Translations under genes and position numbers: made by a program
Origin: Lepidurus packardi
Lineage: Eukaryota > Arthropoda > Branchiopoda > Notostraca > Triopsidae
Direction of reading: 5' to 3'
Assembly: GCA_023053545.1 (NCBI GenBank)
Contig: JAKZAN010000003.1
Span: forward strand, 777,501-841,500
Length of the DNA: 64,000 bases
Notes under the pieces: model-generated
What the model was told of the DNA's origin: nothing
Databases searched by the model: none
What the model saw: the letters and a program-made list of their open reading frames with translations, nothing else
Shown here: positions 23,400-34,250 of the stretch, in pieces
How the letters are laid out: every line of letters begins with the position of its first letter
How positions within the stretch are numbered: position 1 is the first letter of the stretch

Positions 23400-23960
23400 A
23401 TTTCCGTTTCAAATTAAATGCCATCTAAGGCCTCGGCTATTCATGGCTACTTGTTCTCTTAGGCACACACGTCGAAAGGAGCTTGGCAAATATCCTTCCA
23501 TGATTTGGAGTTTGATCTCTTGATCGGCGTTGCTGAAGCTACATCTCGCTGCTTGTTGGCGGAGTCTTGGAGTGAACGCGTCCGTCGTCTCCCCATCGTT
23601 TTGCTCCATCTTTCGGAACCGGAATATCCCTATCTCGAGATTTTATTTTGGCTGGAAGTACGCCTGTGCGAGCGGTTTTACATTAGTGATATGTTTCTTT
23701 ACTTTCTGTTGACGATATTGTCTCCAGGATGTCACGCACTTCTGGACTCGCGTAGTGCACCGTTAAAGATAAGCGTCGTTTATCAGTAGCTTGCTGCTTT
23801 ACTTGGGTGTCATCTTCTTGGATTAGGATGTCCAGCGCTACCAAAAATTTTTCATATTGAGCTATGGATAGTTGTGATTAACTGAATGAGTCTGGATTAG
23901 GTAACCGTTGAAACCGTATCGCGCAAATCCCAATGTCAACAATGACCAGTGGCCCCATCT
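23400..23960 (-). mobile_element. Gypsy-type gag fragment
   Basis: The minus strand encodes DAFTPRLRQQAARCSFSNAD followed by QEIKLQIMEG, the typical retrotransposon gag core (DxFxxRLRxxAxxCxF with an EIKxQI helix). Further upstream in the same sense is LSLTVHYASPEVRDILETIS. No pol or LTR is attached here. It is a truncated fossil with at least one break. Confidence 0.7.
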
Positions 23961-24129
23961 TGTGGGTACCTAGTCGTGTACTACAGTTATGGTTTTTGAA
24001 CGTTTGTAAGGAAGGCCAGTGTCATTCCTTGCTCAAGGGTACTTTTCGGTTTTAATTTGAACATTTCCGACATTGTGTAATGTTAAGGGCTTCAGTTGGG
24101 ATAGATAACGGAATGACATCTGGGAGTTT

Positions 24130-25420
24130 TTTTGAAATTAATTTTTGGTTGCTGATTAAATTCAGAATGGGTACGGTGTGTGGGGTTATTGTGGGATTTG
24201 ACAGAAACGGTTTCTCCCCAAAATTCTTAGGAGATGTAGAGGTCTTTTAAGGGTTCTCAATTGTTTCCCATCGACTTTTCCACTTTTCATTATTGCTTCC
24301 TTGATCTATTTCATTGCTTCTAATTGGCTTGTACGTGTATACCTGTCCAGGGGGTCGACATGACGCATTTTGCTCTCTCAGGAGGTGTAGACTTCTGTAT
24401 TGGCTGCTTCGATGGAAAATGTCACAATATCCTATTTCCAGGAGCAGCCCAATAGGAGGTAATCCTGTCTCGACTTCCGGGGCTACAGTTGTTGTAATAT
24501 ACCTGTTGTGGTTAACAACCCCTCTTGATGTGTGTAGTAACGAACATGTAGTCTCGAAACTAAGACGTTGCGCCATATAGGGAAACCACAGCGCAGTTTG
24601 CGATGACCGTTGCCAAAAAAAGCGTGTGGTACAGTTGATCGACTTCGAGACTTTCGATAGTTTTTGGAATCCTTTCTGCATTGTAATTGCTCTGCTGCGA
24701 CTTGGGCTAATAGCAGCATAGAGCCATGTGTCGTGCCAAGGTATCTTACTACTTCATTCGGCTGGACTATTTAGGCTCCCCAGGCAACAATGCTTATTCC
24801 CGTGTTCGTCTTCTCGAGAAGTGGATTTGTTCGGTCTTCTCTTTCACCAATTCAAGTCAGTCGTTTTGCCCACTTTTCGAGGGCTGAAAGGTTGTTAGTT
24901 GAGTCTAATATTTCACTCACTGGGTGAGCCTGAGATAGGAAGCAATTAATCGTCTGCGAAATGTTGAGTGTTTTTGCGCTTACGTTTGATGACGCTCAGT
25001 GACCCGTTGATATAGGCCCATAAGAGAATAGGAGAAATTGGGAAACCTTACGGTACACCTTTCTGATTATTCGTTTCTTCTTATTATTTTTATTATTTTA
25101 TGTTTCTTATGATTATTTTTTTTCCGACCTGCATGCCATTAATGCTTTGTGGTTTTTCAACAAACGCTTTATTCCGCCTGCTATTTTAAAAGGAACTTAC
25201 ATTTTCCGAAGCTCCATCACCAGCCTATCATGATCCATACTGTCAAAGGCGCCTTTGACATCCAGCTGTAGGGCTGTATGACTTTATTTCGGTAGAAACT
25301 TTCAAGCACCGCATTGCTAGGTGTTTCAAGAGCGCCTGTTGTGGAACTTCCTGGTCTGAAACAGCATAGCATGTTTGACAGGGAGTTGCCTTGTTGCAGT
25401 TTGAGTTTGCGGTCTAGAGG
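24130..25420 (-). mobile_element. degraded LINE ORF2 (reverse transcriptase to C-terminus)
   Basis: Scattered minus-strand matches to the LINE at 26,060-28,270 run in order. At 24,247-24,681 are KLSKVSKSINC and VETGLPPIGLLLE. DNA at 24,620-24,895 also occurs at 11,720-12,010. At about 25,240-25,380 the sense of FD-x-VKGAFD-type palm residues remains in several frames. No long open frame survives. It is clearly older than the LINE next to it. Confidence 0.7.
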
Positions 25421-25904
25421 CTATGTGTTCAGATGGAGGACCAGATTTAAGCACGAGTTCCCCAGATTACCCTTCTGAAATATACAGAGAATTCTAACTT
25501 GGCTTAAATCACTGAACTTGGAGCTTTGCTCCGTTGCAAGCTTTTTTACTGACCAGTAAAGATGCACACTGCTCCAACGTCAAGCAAGAACTGTCTGTAT
25601 TTGTCATACAAAACTACGTTATACTAGGCTGAAGTCTTTGTCGTTCGTCGTTGTCATTGGTCAGTTAGAGGTTTCAAACGTTATTCATAAATCGTCCTAC
25701 GGCGGCCCATGCAAAAGGTACCCCTTTTATGACCTGTCAACCGTGGGAGTCAGTTTTTAGTCTAGTCGCATGTCAGTTGCGCCTTCCTCGAGCTCCGTAC
25801 ATCTGGAGTTTAGGGAGAAAGGGTAAAGTTGTCAAAGTAACATGCAAAATTGTAAAATTTAACATTTCGTCCGAACACTATGACCTTTTCCAATATCTTT
25901 CCCC
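25421..25904. other. stretch with a possible degraded BEL LTR at 25,560-25,800
   Basis: No gene. GTCTTTGTCGTTCG and CCATGCAAAAGGTACCCC at about 25,630-25,730 recall GTCTTTGTCTGTTAG and CCATGCAACGGGTACCCC inside the BEL LTR at 40,856-41,471, in the same order and at similar spacing. Similarity elsewhere is poor, so this is tentative. Confidence 0.3.
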
Positions 25905-25940
25905 TTTTTTTTATTGAAGGTGGCCGCGTAGGCTTACGCC
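25905..25940 (-). terminator. LINE 3' end: poly(A) tail remnant and 3' hairpin
   Basis: On the plus strand a T8 run (25,905-25,912) is followed by a perfect 5-bp stem hairpin GCGTA-GGCT-TACGC (25,926-25,939). Read on the minus strand this is a hairpin just before a short poly(A) tail. Similar hairpins occur at 16,347-16,360 and 56,359-56,370 in related LINEs. Such 3' structures are often the recognition site of the LINE reverse transcriptase. Confidence 0.6.
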
Positions 25941-26059
25941 TGTTGCTGGCTTCTATTCTACTTACAGTTTTTACTAAAAAGCAGAAAGTTAACTACAGTA
26001 CCAGTAAAAAATGTGTTTGTTCACATGTATATGGATAAGGTGGTAAGGGAGTTAGTTTA

Positions 26060-28270
26060 CATCTTGACTGCTTTCTCCATAAACGTGACTAGTGCTGGAT
26101 AGATTTGTTGGTTGGTGAGGAGTTCTTGTGAGTTGAAGTGCAGACGAAGTGTGCTCAGTTTCCTCAACAGGATTTCTCTCTCCTTGTTCAGGTTACGGCA
26201 GTGGAAAATAAGGTGTCTGAGATCTTAGTTTGATTGTTCGCGACAGGAACATGACTCCGATTCCACTTTGCTGATGCGCTTTAGGTAGGATTTTGTTGGG
26301 TAGTGTGTTGTCCGAATTTGAATAATCTTGGAGATGATACTATCTTGGAGATGATACTATCGACTATCCCTCGTTGGGAGGGGGTGATATGTAGATCTTT
26401 TATGGGGCTTTTATTTGCTATCCGCCGGTTCTTCCACGCCTCCATGATCGATTCTTCGATCCATTTCCGGGCTTCTGCTATGCATGTGGGTGGATTTTTC
26501 CAAGCGACCAGAGCCAGGGCTCTCGCTCTTACGGTACAAGAGGTGTAGGTTTTGTGTCTTGCAATATCCGTTGTTGTTGGCCAATTGTACCAATGCCTGG
26601 ATGCATAATATCATAGGAGTGCAGCATCTAAGAGTAGGGTAAGGGGTGGAAGACCGGTCTCGACCTCCAAGGCTATTGCTGGTGTCGTGTGCAGGGCACC
26701 TGTTATAGTTAGTACTCCTCGTCTGGATATTTGGATGATTGGACGTAACTTAGATGAAGAGACATTGCACCATGCCGGATATCCGTAACGTAGTTTTGAA
26801 GTGATTGTCGCCTGGGAAAGATTCCATACTTGGGAGCAGTTGATGGACTTGCTAACTCTCATTAGTTTTTGAATCCTTAGCAAAATCTGGTTGCTTTGAG
26901 CTGCAAGAATGGCTCTGTGCTTAGTCCAAAGTAGTTGGGAGTCGTAGGTCAAACCCAGGTATCTCAAAGAACCCTTGGGTTGAATTGTTGTTGTTCCCCA
27001 GACTAATGGAGCCTCTTCGCTAGATCGTTTTCTTGTGAAATGGATAATCTCAGTTTTATTTTTGGAAAACTCCAGCCGAAATCTAGTTCCCCACTTCTCT
27101 AGCGCTGAGAGATTCTTGATTAAGAAGGCAACATTTTTCTCGCTTGATGAACCTGACGTTTTGAGGCATAGGTCGTCGGCAAATAGTTGAGCACTAATTC
27201 GTTTCCGTTTGATAACCTTCAAGGATCCATCGATATAGGTGAGGAAGAGTATCGGGGAGATGGGAGAACCTTGGGGAACTCCCTTTTGGATTGAATATGT
27301 ATCACTCTTCTCATATCCATGTACCACAAATGCCTTGCGGTTTTCGAGAAAACTCCTGGACCAATTCACTATTTTCGTTGGGACTCTCCTCTTCCGCAGC
27401 TCGGTTATTACCTTGTCGTGAACGACGTTATCGAAGGCACCTTTTATGTCCAGAAGTAGTGTAGTATGCACCTTGCGTTTGTCTAAGCTCTCCAGAACCG
27501 CGTTGCTAAGTGATACGAGTGCATCTGTTGTTGACCTCCCCGGTATAAAACCCCATTGCCGGTCTGACAGGATGTTGTTTTCTTCTAGGTAAGTTTGCAA
27601 TCTCATTGCTACCACTTTTTCTAAAACTTTTCCGAGAACAGGCAAAAGCGCAATTGGACGGAAGCTTTTTAACACAATATAATCAGTTTTCCCAGGTTTC
27701 GGAAGGGGCAGAACTCTCGATGTCTTCCATATCTTGGGGTAATGGCCGAGACAGAAAGAAGCGTTATATATATTCAGGACTGATCCGACAATGGTTCGCC
27801 AGAGTGCCTTAAGAACAATTGGCTGGATGTCGTCCATTCCCGCAGCTTTGTTTGGACGCAGATTTTTAACAATGTTTCCGATTTCTTCCGCATTGAAATC
27901 CTTCTCTGATAAAGAACGCGTGTATTCGTGGGGTTTAGGTCGGCTGCGCGAGGTTCTAGTTGGTGTTGGAGCTTCCACAATAGGAACTCCTTCAAGCAGA
28001 TTTTCAGTAATGTAATTTAGTTTTGAATGCAAATCTGGGAATGGGTTTCCGTCCTCTTGTCGAAGTAGTTCCAAACTGTTTTTGCTGTTCTCCTATCTTA
28101 AGGCTCTATCCAAATTCCAGATTATTCGGTTGTCTGGAGTTTCCATCTTGTGAGCCCAGTAATTATCTCGCTGGCTTCTCGTTTTTAATCGGTATATGTT
28201 TCTGGCTTCCTTCCATGTGGCTTCTAGCTTCTTATCTTATCGTCAGTCTTAGTCCCATGTTCATTTGTTA
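26060..28270 (-). pseudogene. LINE ORF2: reverse transcriptase (endonuclease domain missing)
   Basis: The main open frame (26,611-28,074, 487 codons) has the RT fingers (LRPNKAAGMDDIQPIVLKAL), RSTTDALVSLS, LLLDIKGAFDNV, GVPQGSPISPILFLTYIDG and the catalytic LFADDLCLK box. A thumb with LRYLGLTYDSQLLWTKH and a C-terminal part follow. An in-frame TGA at 26,611-26,613 ends it (LLLDAALL*). The same frame continues with HWYNWPTTTDIARHKTY, until a 17-bp tandem duplication (CTTGGAGATGATACTAT at about 26,327-26,361) shifts it. The remaining tail (IQIRTTHYPTKSYLKR, HLIFHC) is readable to about 26,060. Only about 250 bp separate RT from ORF1, so the apurinic-type endonuclease domain is absent by deletion. 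The clade is jockey/I/R1-like. Confidence 0.9.
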
Positions 28271-28329
28271 AGTGCGAGTTCCTGGCTTCTTTTCGTTTTT
28301 CTTCATTTCGTTCGCTCTGGACGGGCAGG

Positions 28330-29664
28330 AATTGTCAAAAGCGAAGTGTTCTCCCTTTCAGTTAGCACATCTGCGTGTATCGTTTTGTCATGACCGCGAG
28401 TCGTGTTTTCCTTCATATTTTGCACATGTTGGTGACTTTCTGCTACAGGAAGTAGCCAAATGCCCATACGCTTGACAGTTATATCATTGCATAACGACAG
28501 GGGGCCTTACGTCCTCAACTTGAACAACGTGGTTGAAGGCGAAAAGCGCTCCCTTATCTAACAGCTTGAATTTCTCCTTGTATGACCGACAGGTGAGTAG
28601 GATTGATCCACACGCTTTGTTGCTATTTGGGTTAAGCCATCTGACTAGATCCGTATCGAAACCAACTTCCATGTCGGAATTATTGTCTGCTAGGTGTTGG
28701 CAGATCTGGTCAAAGGATTGATCCTTAGGTAGTTGGTGTATAACTAGCTTAAGGTTCGGGTGGTGCGTGATGGTCTTCACTGGGCCAAGGCTGGCCAGGT
28801 TGGCGGACTTCAAAAAGGGTTCAGCTTTTGTTCTTTCTTCCTTGGTTTTATAAGTTAGAGCAAGATTCCCTTTTTTTGTTTTCCACACCAGTACGGGTTT
28901 GGGAATATCTGGGCAGGCTTTGTTCAGGTCTTGGTCCACCATTTCTAGAAGTTCCTTTTTGGGTAAGAACTTGCCACGCATCACAACGTCTTGTTGCTGG
29001 ATGAACAGCGTCTCTGATTGATCGATTGCTGTTGAAGTCTAATATTGCTGATGAGTCTTGCTTGTGGATGCCTGAGCATCCGGTTGGGTATTATTTGTGG
29101 ATGCCTGTGACTTGCTTGTGGACATGGTCCGGCGCTTTAGAACTTGGGCAAACGTGTTCTCTTTTCCATGTTCCGATGAAGGGGCATTGCTTTGGATTTC
29201 GTGCTTAAGGGATTTGATTTCTTCTGCTAAAAACGTTACAAGACGAACCAGGCCATTGTTAGACTCCTTCAGAGCTATTAAAAGTTTAGTTAATTCTTGC
29301 AGTTTCGCCATTTGGTCTTCAGAGAAGGGACTAACAGTTGATATTTGCTCGTCGGGCGAAAAAAATTGGGAAGTAAGCGTTTCGTCAGCTGATCTGGATT
29401 CAACGAATCCAGTCTCGACTGCTTTTCCGCTCTTTCTGGGCTATTCACAGGAATATCCTTCCTTTTCCTGTATTTTTCTCCAGTGCTTGGTTTCCTGGCA
29501 AGTTGGTTGAGAGCAGACTTACGTTCATCACAGTACTTCTGATTATAGTGATTCTTCTTAAACGGTTTATCACAAGTTGCGCATTTAGGTGTTATGTCTG
29601 TGGTAGCTGTGGTTGTGCAGTCCTCCATACGGAGGTTGGATGATAGCTGAGCCAGAAGAGCCAC
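28330..29664 (-). pseudogene. LINE ORF1, degraded
   Basis: It precedes ORF2 in the same sense. The N-terminal part (from 29,664) holds CATCDKPFKKNHYNQKYC, a possible zinc finger. A helical stretch (LQELTKLLIALKES, 29,100-29,311) could be the trimerising coiled coil. An RRM-like segment lies at 28,484-28,984 (LVIHQLPKDQSFDQICQHLA). CCHC knuckle remnants follow (NCQAYGHLATSC and GEHFAFDNSC, 28,340-28,480). The frame is broken by a one-base slip in an A7 run near 29,361, by TAG at 29,039-29,041 (after SKTHQQY), by TGA just after VVMQ, and by further stops in the knuckles. The product would bind the LINE RNA. This copy is dead. Confidence 0.8.
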
Positions 29665-29734
29665 ACAGTTTGAAGCACCGAAAAATAGTGGTAAACAGAA
29701 GATGAATCCGAGTTTTAAGTAAAAACACTTGGCA

Positions 29735-30700
29735 CTATATCAATAGACAATTAATTTGTGACACGTGACCACGGGTTAAGAGCGTTAAAGACAAGAGCGT
29801 TGAAAACACGTCCAACTCCAACGTCCGACCTGCTCCCTCTCCCTCAACGTCCGACCTGCAACCTCGAATCTTCCCCATTATTAGTAGTAGAGCGATCAGC
29901 CGGAAGCCTTTAAGCATCGTGTAGTCTTGTGGAGTGGGAGACTTGAGCTGTTTTCCATACATCGGGATACTGACCGAGGGTGAGTAATGCACAGTAGATA
30001 TGACGAGTGTCTTAGCAGTGGTTCCCAAAGATCTGTTAAAACAATTGTTAGGAAGTCATCCATTCCGACTGCTTTGTTTCGTCGTAAACTCTTAAGATTA
30101 ATGGTTTTTTCTTCCACGCTGAAATCGGTATTAGTGTTCGAGCTTGTAATTCCGCGAGGGTGTGGGCTGCTTTTCCTGTCGCTGCTTTTTCAATCGCTTG
30201 CAAGCTTGGGAGATCTGAACATACGTGATTGGCCTTAGCTAGCTCTTTTGTTGCATCCTTTCTAAGTTGATCCCAATTTGCTTTTTTGTAGCACCACGAA
30301 GACGATCATTTGGGAGCAACGACTCGTGAGAGAAAGCATAACAGCACTAGTCTGATTCTTTGTACAAGCTGTCTTCATCAGGGAGACCGCACTGTATTTG
30401 GGTAGCTAATTGGGACCGATGTGAGACCGATCGTGGACGAACGGCCATGTTCGTTCTGAAAAGTTGGAAGGTTCCAGTCGTTCAACTGCTGTAGAGTGTG
30501 TTCGATAATGAAATCCGAGAATTGGCAATCTATCTGATCTGGAACTTTATCATCCCACAAACTCTTTCAATCAGTACATCTTGGCTTTCGTGCATCGTAC
30601 GGATTTGCGTCAGCAAATCTGTCCGCAAATCAAGGTCGCACATGTGATCCGCGTGGTTAGGTCTCGGCCATTCCACAATAGCCCTAGTCATCTCCAGATC
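29735..30700 (-). mobile_element. second LINE fragment: endonuclease end to start of reverse transcriptase
   Basis: Reading minus from high coordinate, LQQLNDWNLPTFQNEHGRSS (30,378-30,560) matches the end of an APE-type LINE endonuclease (LN-x-x-G-x-PTF, then G-x-SS-x-IDLT). KKANWDQLRKDATKELAKA (about 30,240) matches the linker. NLKSLRRNKAVGMDDFLTIV (29,896-30,117) matches the RT fingers. It is broken by several shifts. It belongs to a family related to the neighbouring LINE, which lacks this endonuclease segment. Confidence 0.7.
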
Positions 30701-31000
30701 CGTTCTTCTTCTTCTTCTTAACGTTTATAGTCGGTAAGCGCCATCTAACGGGTGCATTGTCGACTGCCGCTTTCAAATTGGGGGTTTTCTTCGGATCCTT
30801 CTCTGGTTCTTAGGTTTATTTCTTCCCTGGTTCTTTGGATTATCTTTGGACTTTACACAGGTTGTTTGGAATGGGCGTGCTTGGAGGTCTACTAGTCCCG
30901 ACACCACTACTAATCCCCATTTTTGTTAGTGATCTTGTATCCAATTTGGCAATAATACAAAATGACTAGCCATATGTTTTAGACTTTCCCTTTTTTTAGA
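30701..31000. other. unannotated stretch
   Basis: About 300 bp with a short (CTT)n run at about 30,708-30,718. No gene or repeat was assigned. Confidence 0.3.
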
Positions 31001-31400
31001 GATGTCGATGATTTCTGTAAGCTTTATGTACTCCACTAGTAGGTTTCTCATTTTATACTGTCTCTCGGTCTATGTTTCCAAGGCCCAGTAAGTTTTCTAG
31101 TCTAAAGTCCACTTTCAATTTTTCCACATTCTTTTTCCAAATATTTCTTTCGTTTGCGTATTCTAAGCAGTGTAACAATTTATGTTCGACCGTGTCGTTT
31201 CGCATTCCGCACCCTTCGCAATTGTCCGCATCTTTTAGTTGGAATCTATACAACCATGCTCCCACTTTGGCATGGTTGCATCTTAATCTCAGCAAAGCTA
31301 CTGAGACTTCTGTTGGGATGGTCCAACCATGGAAGGGGTTTTAATCTTCGAGCGTGTTTTAGTATTGTTTGTTGGGATTCTTCTTTTAGGTATCTACAAA
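31001..31400 (-). mobile_element. LINE C-terminal fragment with zinc-binding motif
   Basis: A minus-strand frame (31,053-31,295) begins LRLRCNHAKVGAWLYRF and contains NCEGCGMRNDTVEHKLLHC. This C-x-x-C, H, C arrangement is typical of the extreme C-terminus of ORF2 in several LINE clades. Upstream in the same sense LKHARRLKPLPWLDHP is open but unassigned. The RT core is absent. Confidence 0.6.
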
Positions 31401-31554
31401 TCCTTTGCTCGTTTTTGTCTCGATATACCGTAACTAACGCTGTCCTTGTTAAACGCCGTTCGTTTTGGCAGTCCGTGCCCCTCCCGAATTTGGCTGCTAA
31501 GTGTGGGGATTTCTTGTGACTAACGCTGTATTGAAAGTAACTGGCCACCACTAC

Positions 31555-31680
31555 GGCTGTGTTCCTAGTGCAAACCTAACACCGGTGTTGAGTTAGCGTA
31601 ACCCGGGTTGGCCTAACACGTGTTCCCATTGGCACATAAAATATGTAACCGGGTTAGGATTGGTATCGACTTTAACCATA
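31555..31680 (+). repeat. left terminal inverted repeat and subterminal region of the Harbinger element
   Basis: The element appears to start with GGCTGTGTTCC at 31,555. The same 11 bases in inverse close the DNA-transposon ends at 40,028-40,038 and 47,007-47,017. Behind it are palindromic GTAACCCGGGTT and TAACCGGGTTA motifs like those inside the other end, and these could be transposase-binding sites. The bases before it (CTAC) do not clearly match those after the far ends (TAAG), so no target duplication is proven. Confidence 0.6.
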
Positions 31681-31799
31681 TATTGATATTTGAAATCGTT
31701 TAATCGGACTGTATTACCTTATATCACACTAGAAATATGTAAACAACAACAATTGAAACATAAAAACAACATAAGGAGAAACCGCATCCGAGATTTGCT

Positions 31800-33145
31800 A
31801 TGGACGAAAAGTTATGTTTCTTTTCGTTTACAAACTATGGAGCTTTTTATCGACCCATCGCAGTAATATTTGTAAATTATACAGTAATATTTATTTCTAA
31901 ATGTACTTTACAATTAGATCCACTAACGCCTGCTCTTCCCCTTCCCTCTCACCTTCTTTCGGATCAAATAAATGAAAGCAACGATATGGAGCTTATGATT
32001 GCTTTGCTGAACATCACTGCAATTCGTCGCAGAAGGATGTTGTTGCTTGTCAATATGATTTGCAAGGTTATGGCAACAAAAGCCTCGCATAGATCACTTT
32101 GTAGAGTAAAGCGTGCTGAAACTTTTTGGTCAGATATTATGAACCGGCTTTGGACTGACAAAGAGTGGAAACTTAACCTACGCGTAACTCGTCGTACGTT
32201 TCATTATATCTGTAATCTCTTACGTGAAACTATTTCAAAGAAGGTTACAAGTTTTCGCGTTCCTGTCAGCTGCGAAAAACGTGTTGCTTTGACGTTATGG
32301 CGTCTTGGCACCAACGTTGAATTCAGATCTCTCTCCCACATATTTGGCATAGGTAGGAGCACGGCATGGCGTGCTTTTCACGAAACATGCGATTGTTTAG
32401 TGGTCATATTAGGGAACTTGATCATCAAAATGCCTGATGACCGTGCGCTTCAGGACAGTGTCTCAAATTTCAGACGGAGAAAATGTCCCAGTGTGTTGGT
32501 GCAATAGATGGTACTCACATCCCCATCTTAGCTCCCACTGAATACCCCAGTGACTATTATTGCGTACGAAAGGGGGGCTATACCGTTGTTCTGCAAGCTG
32601 TCGTTGACTTTCAAGGACGCTTCATAAACACTAATGTCGGCTGGCCTGGCTCAGTGCATGATGCTAGAATACTATCGCACAGCCAACTTTACCAGCTTGG
32701 TCAGCAGAAAAAGTTGTTCCCGAACCAAACCAAAAGAATCAACGGTGTAAACATCCCATATTACATAATTGGGGACGCAGCTTACCCACTTCTTTCCTGG
32801 CTAATGAAGCCGTACACTCACAACCTTACTGCTGAGAAAGAGAGGTTTAACAACATTCTCAGCAGCAACAGAATGGTTGTCGAGAGGACATTTGGCAAGC
32901 TGAAAGGGCGCTGGCGGTGTCTTCTTAAAAGGAACGACACCAACATCCGACGAATAAATCGGATTATATACGCTTGCTGCATTCTGCATAACATATGCGA
33001 AGAGCAAGGTGACTTCTTCGATTCATGCTTTCAAATCAGACCCAACGAAGTTCCCCAAAATGTTCAGGAACCAGACCCTAACTGCAGACCAGCCACCACG
33101 TTGCCGGATGCCGTAAGGAATGCTCTGTGTGCAAATGTAGGTTAA
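31800..33145 (+). pseudogene. HARBI1-like PIF/Harbinger transposase (one frameshift)
   Basis: Two overlapping frames make up one protein. The first (31,800-32,507) has the N-terminal part with a helix-turn-helix (EKRVALTLWRLGTN, then FGIGRSTAWRAFHETC). The second (32,483-33,145) has the DDE_4 nuclease with all three acidic positions: GAIDGTHIPI, IIGDAAYPLLSW and RMVVERTFGKLKGRWRC. The frame changes at the A4 run 32,480-32,483, where one more A would give FRRRK joined to MSQCVGAIDG. This may be real decay or a homopolymer error. The first Met is unproven, and the N-terminal 60 residues look atypical, so a later Met (MELMIALL) is possible. In this superfamily the nuclease works with a Myb-like partner, and such a gene lies convergently next door at 33,224. 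Confidence 0.9.
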
Positions 33146-33223
33146 GATTGATGGAATACTAAACACAAAACAATACGTAAATGTTGAACTGTTTTATTGC
33201 ACTGCAAGAAAGTAGAAATATGT

Positions 33224-34067
33224 TCATTTGCGCTTAGGGCGAGTCTCTTTCTCTTTCGAATTTTCTACCAACATGGCCATCAATTCTAATATTTTGTCCT
33301 TTCGTTCCTCATCCTTTCTCAAGCGCTCTTCTTCCCTGGAGCGCCATTCTTCATCCCTTGCTAAACGTTCCTCTTCTCTTTTGTGACGTTCCTCTTCTTT
33401 CTCTTTCCGATCAGTTAAAGTCTTGAGGATCTCCCGCTGATGTTCCAGGTATTCTGCGTCGCGTTCGACTAGAGTATGGAGTACAGAATCCAAGGAGGCC
33501 ATTCTCGTGTCCTCCTGTTTCCTCCGCTTTCTAATAGGAGGGGTTGGGAGTTCGCAGCCCGTCTCTAGTATTTGTATAATATTCATTTACGTCCTTGTAT
33601 TGACTAAACTAGTTACCGTCAGATTCGCTGGCCAAAGCTGATCCTTGAGCTAAGTCCTCTGTAGGAGTGACGGAAGGAGGCATAGGTGAAACCGGGGACA
33701 CCGAATCCAATATCTCAACTGGATTCGAAGACGGACGACGCCCCAGTATGTCGTGCATATCATCAAAGAAGATATTTTCGTCTGTTTCGAGGTCCCCGGC
33801 TCCACTCTGTGAGATTGCCTTAAGGGAATCCCGATATTCCCTTTTCAGATTCTTGATTTTTTCACGGATTTGTTCCCAAGCACGGGGGAATCCATTTGCC
33901 AACATTTTATTTTGAAGTTCTTTAAAAAGACACTCCTTCCTCTTCATGCTATCAAATTTGGCTTGCATCTCGGGGTCTCCCCAAATACTAATTAGACATC
34001 TAGTCTCTTCGGTTGACCAGTTCGACTTCTTTTTCTTCAATTCAGCCATAGCTTTCTTTAACAACAA
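33224..34067 (-). CDS. Harbinger Myb/SANT-like DNA-binding partner protein (two exons, 52-bp intron)
   Basis: Exon 1 (34,067-33,617) encodes a Myb/SANT-like domain (WSTEETRCLISIWGDPEMQ, KRKECLFKEL, then WEQIREKIKNLKREYRDSL). Exon 2 (33,564-33,224) encodes a basic patch (PPIRKRRKQED) and a long charged helix with repeated EERLxKDEE units, probably a coiled coil. The exons are open but out of phase. A GT-AG intron at 33,565-33,616 (GTAACTAG...ATACTAG) joins them exactly as SESDE then TGCELPTPP, giving about 263 residues. In PIF/Harbinger elements this protein brings the nuclease to the ends and to the nucleus. It is convergent with the transposase, and both frames end within 80 bp of each other. 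Confidence 0.85.
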
Positions 34068-34191
34068 CGATTAATTTATTTATAGTTCTTTTAGGAAGAA
34101 ACACTTCGTACTTTCCAGTGTTTGTTTGGCACTAACGAAGCTTGGCACTAGACGTTAAGCTATTGCAACCCCATCTTTCCAGTTTTTCCAG

Positions 34192-34250
34192 ACCGCGGCA
34201 ATCCGCGGCAAGCCGCGGCAACCGCGGCAACTCGCATAAAAGCGGGTTTA
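34192..34250 (+). repeat. CCGCGGCAA tandem repeat with GCATAAAAGCGGG box
   Basis: Four units of about 10 bp (CCGCGGCAAT, CCGCGGCAAG, CCGCGGCAA, CCGCGGCAA) are followed by CTCGCATAAAAGCGGG. The same module is found inverted at 39,727-39,776 and 46,706-46,755, upstream of the OTU-MULE gene. Here it lies upstream of the Myb-like gene, about 125 bp before its start codon. It may be a shared promoter or transposase-binding element. Confidence 0.65.
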
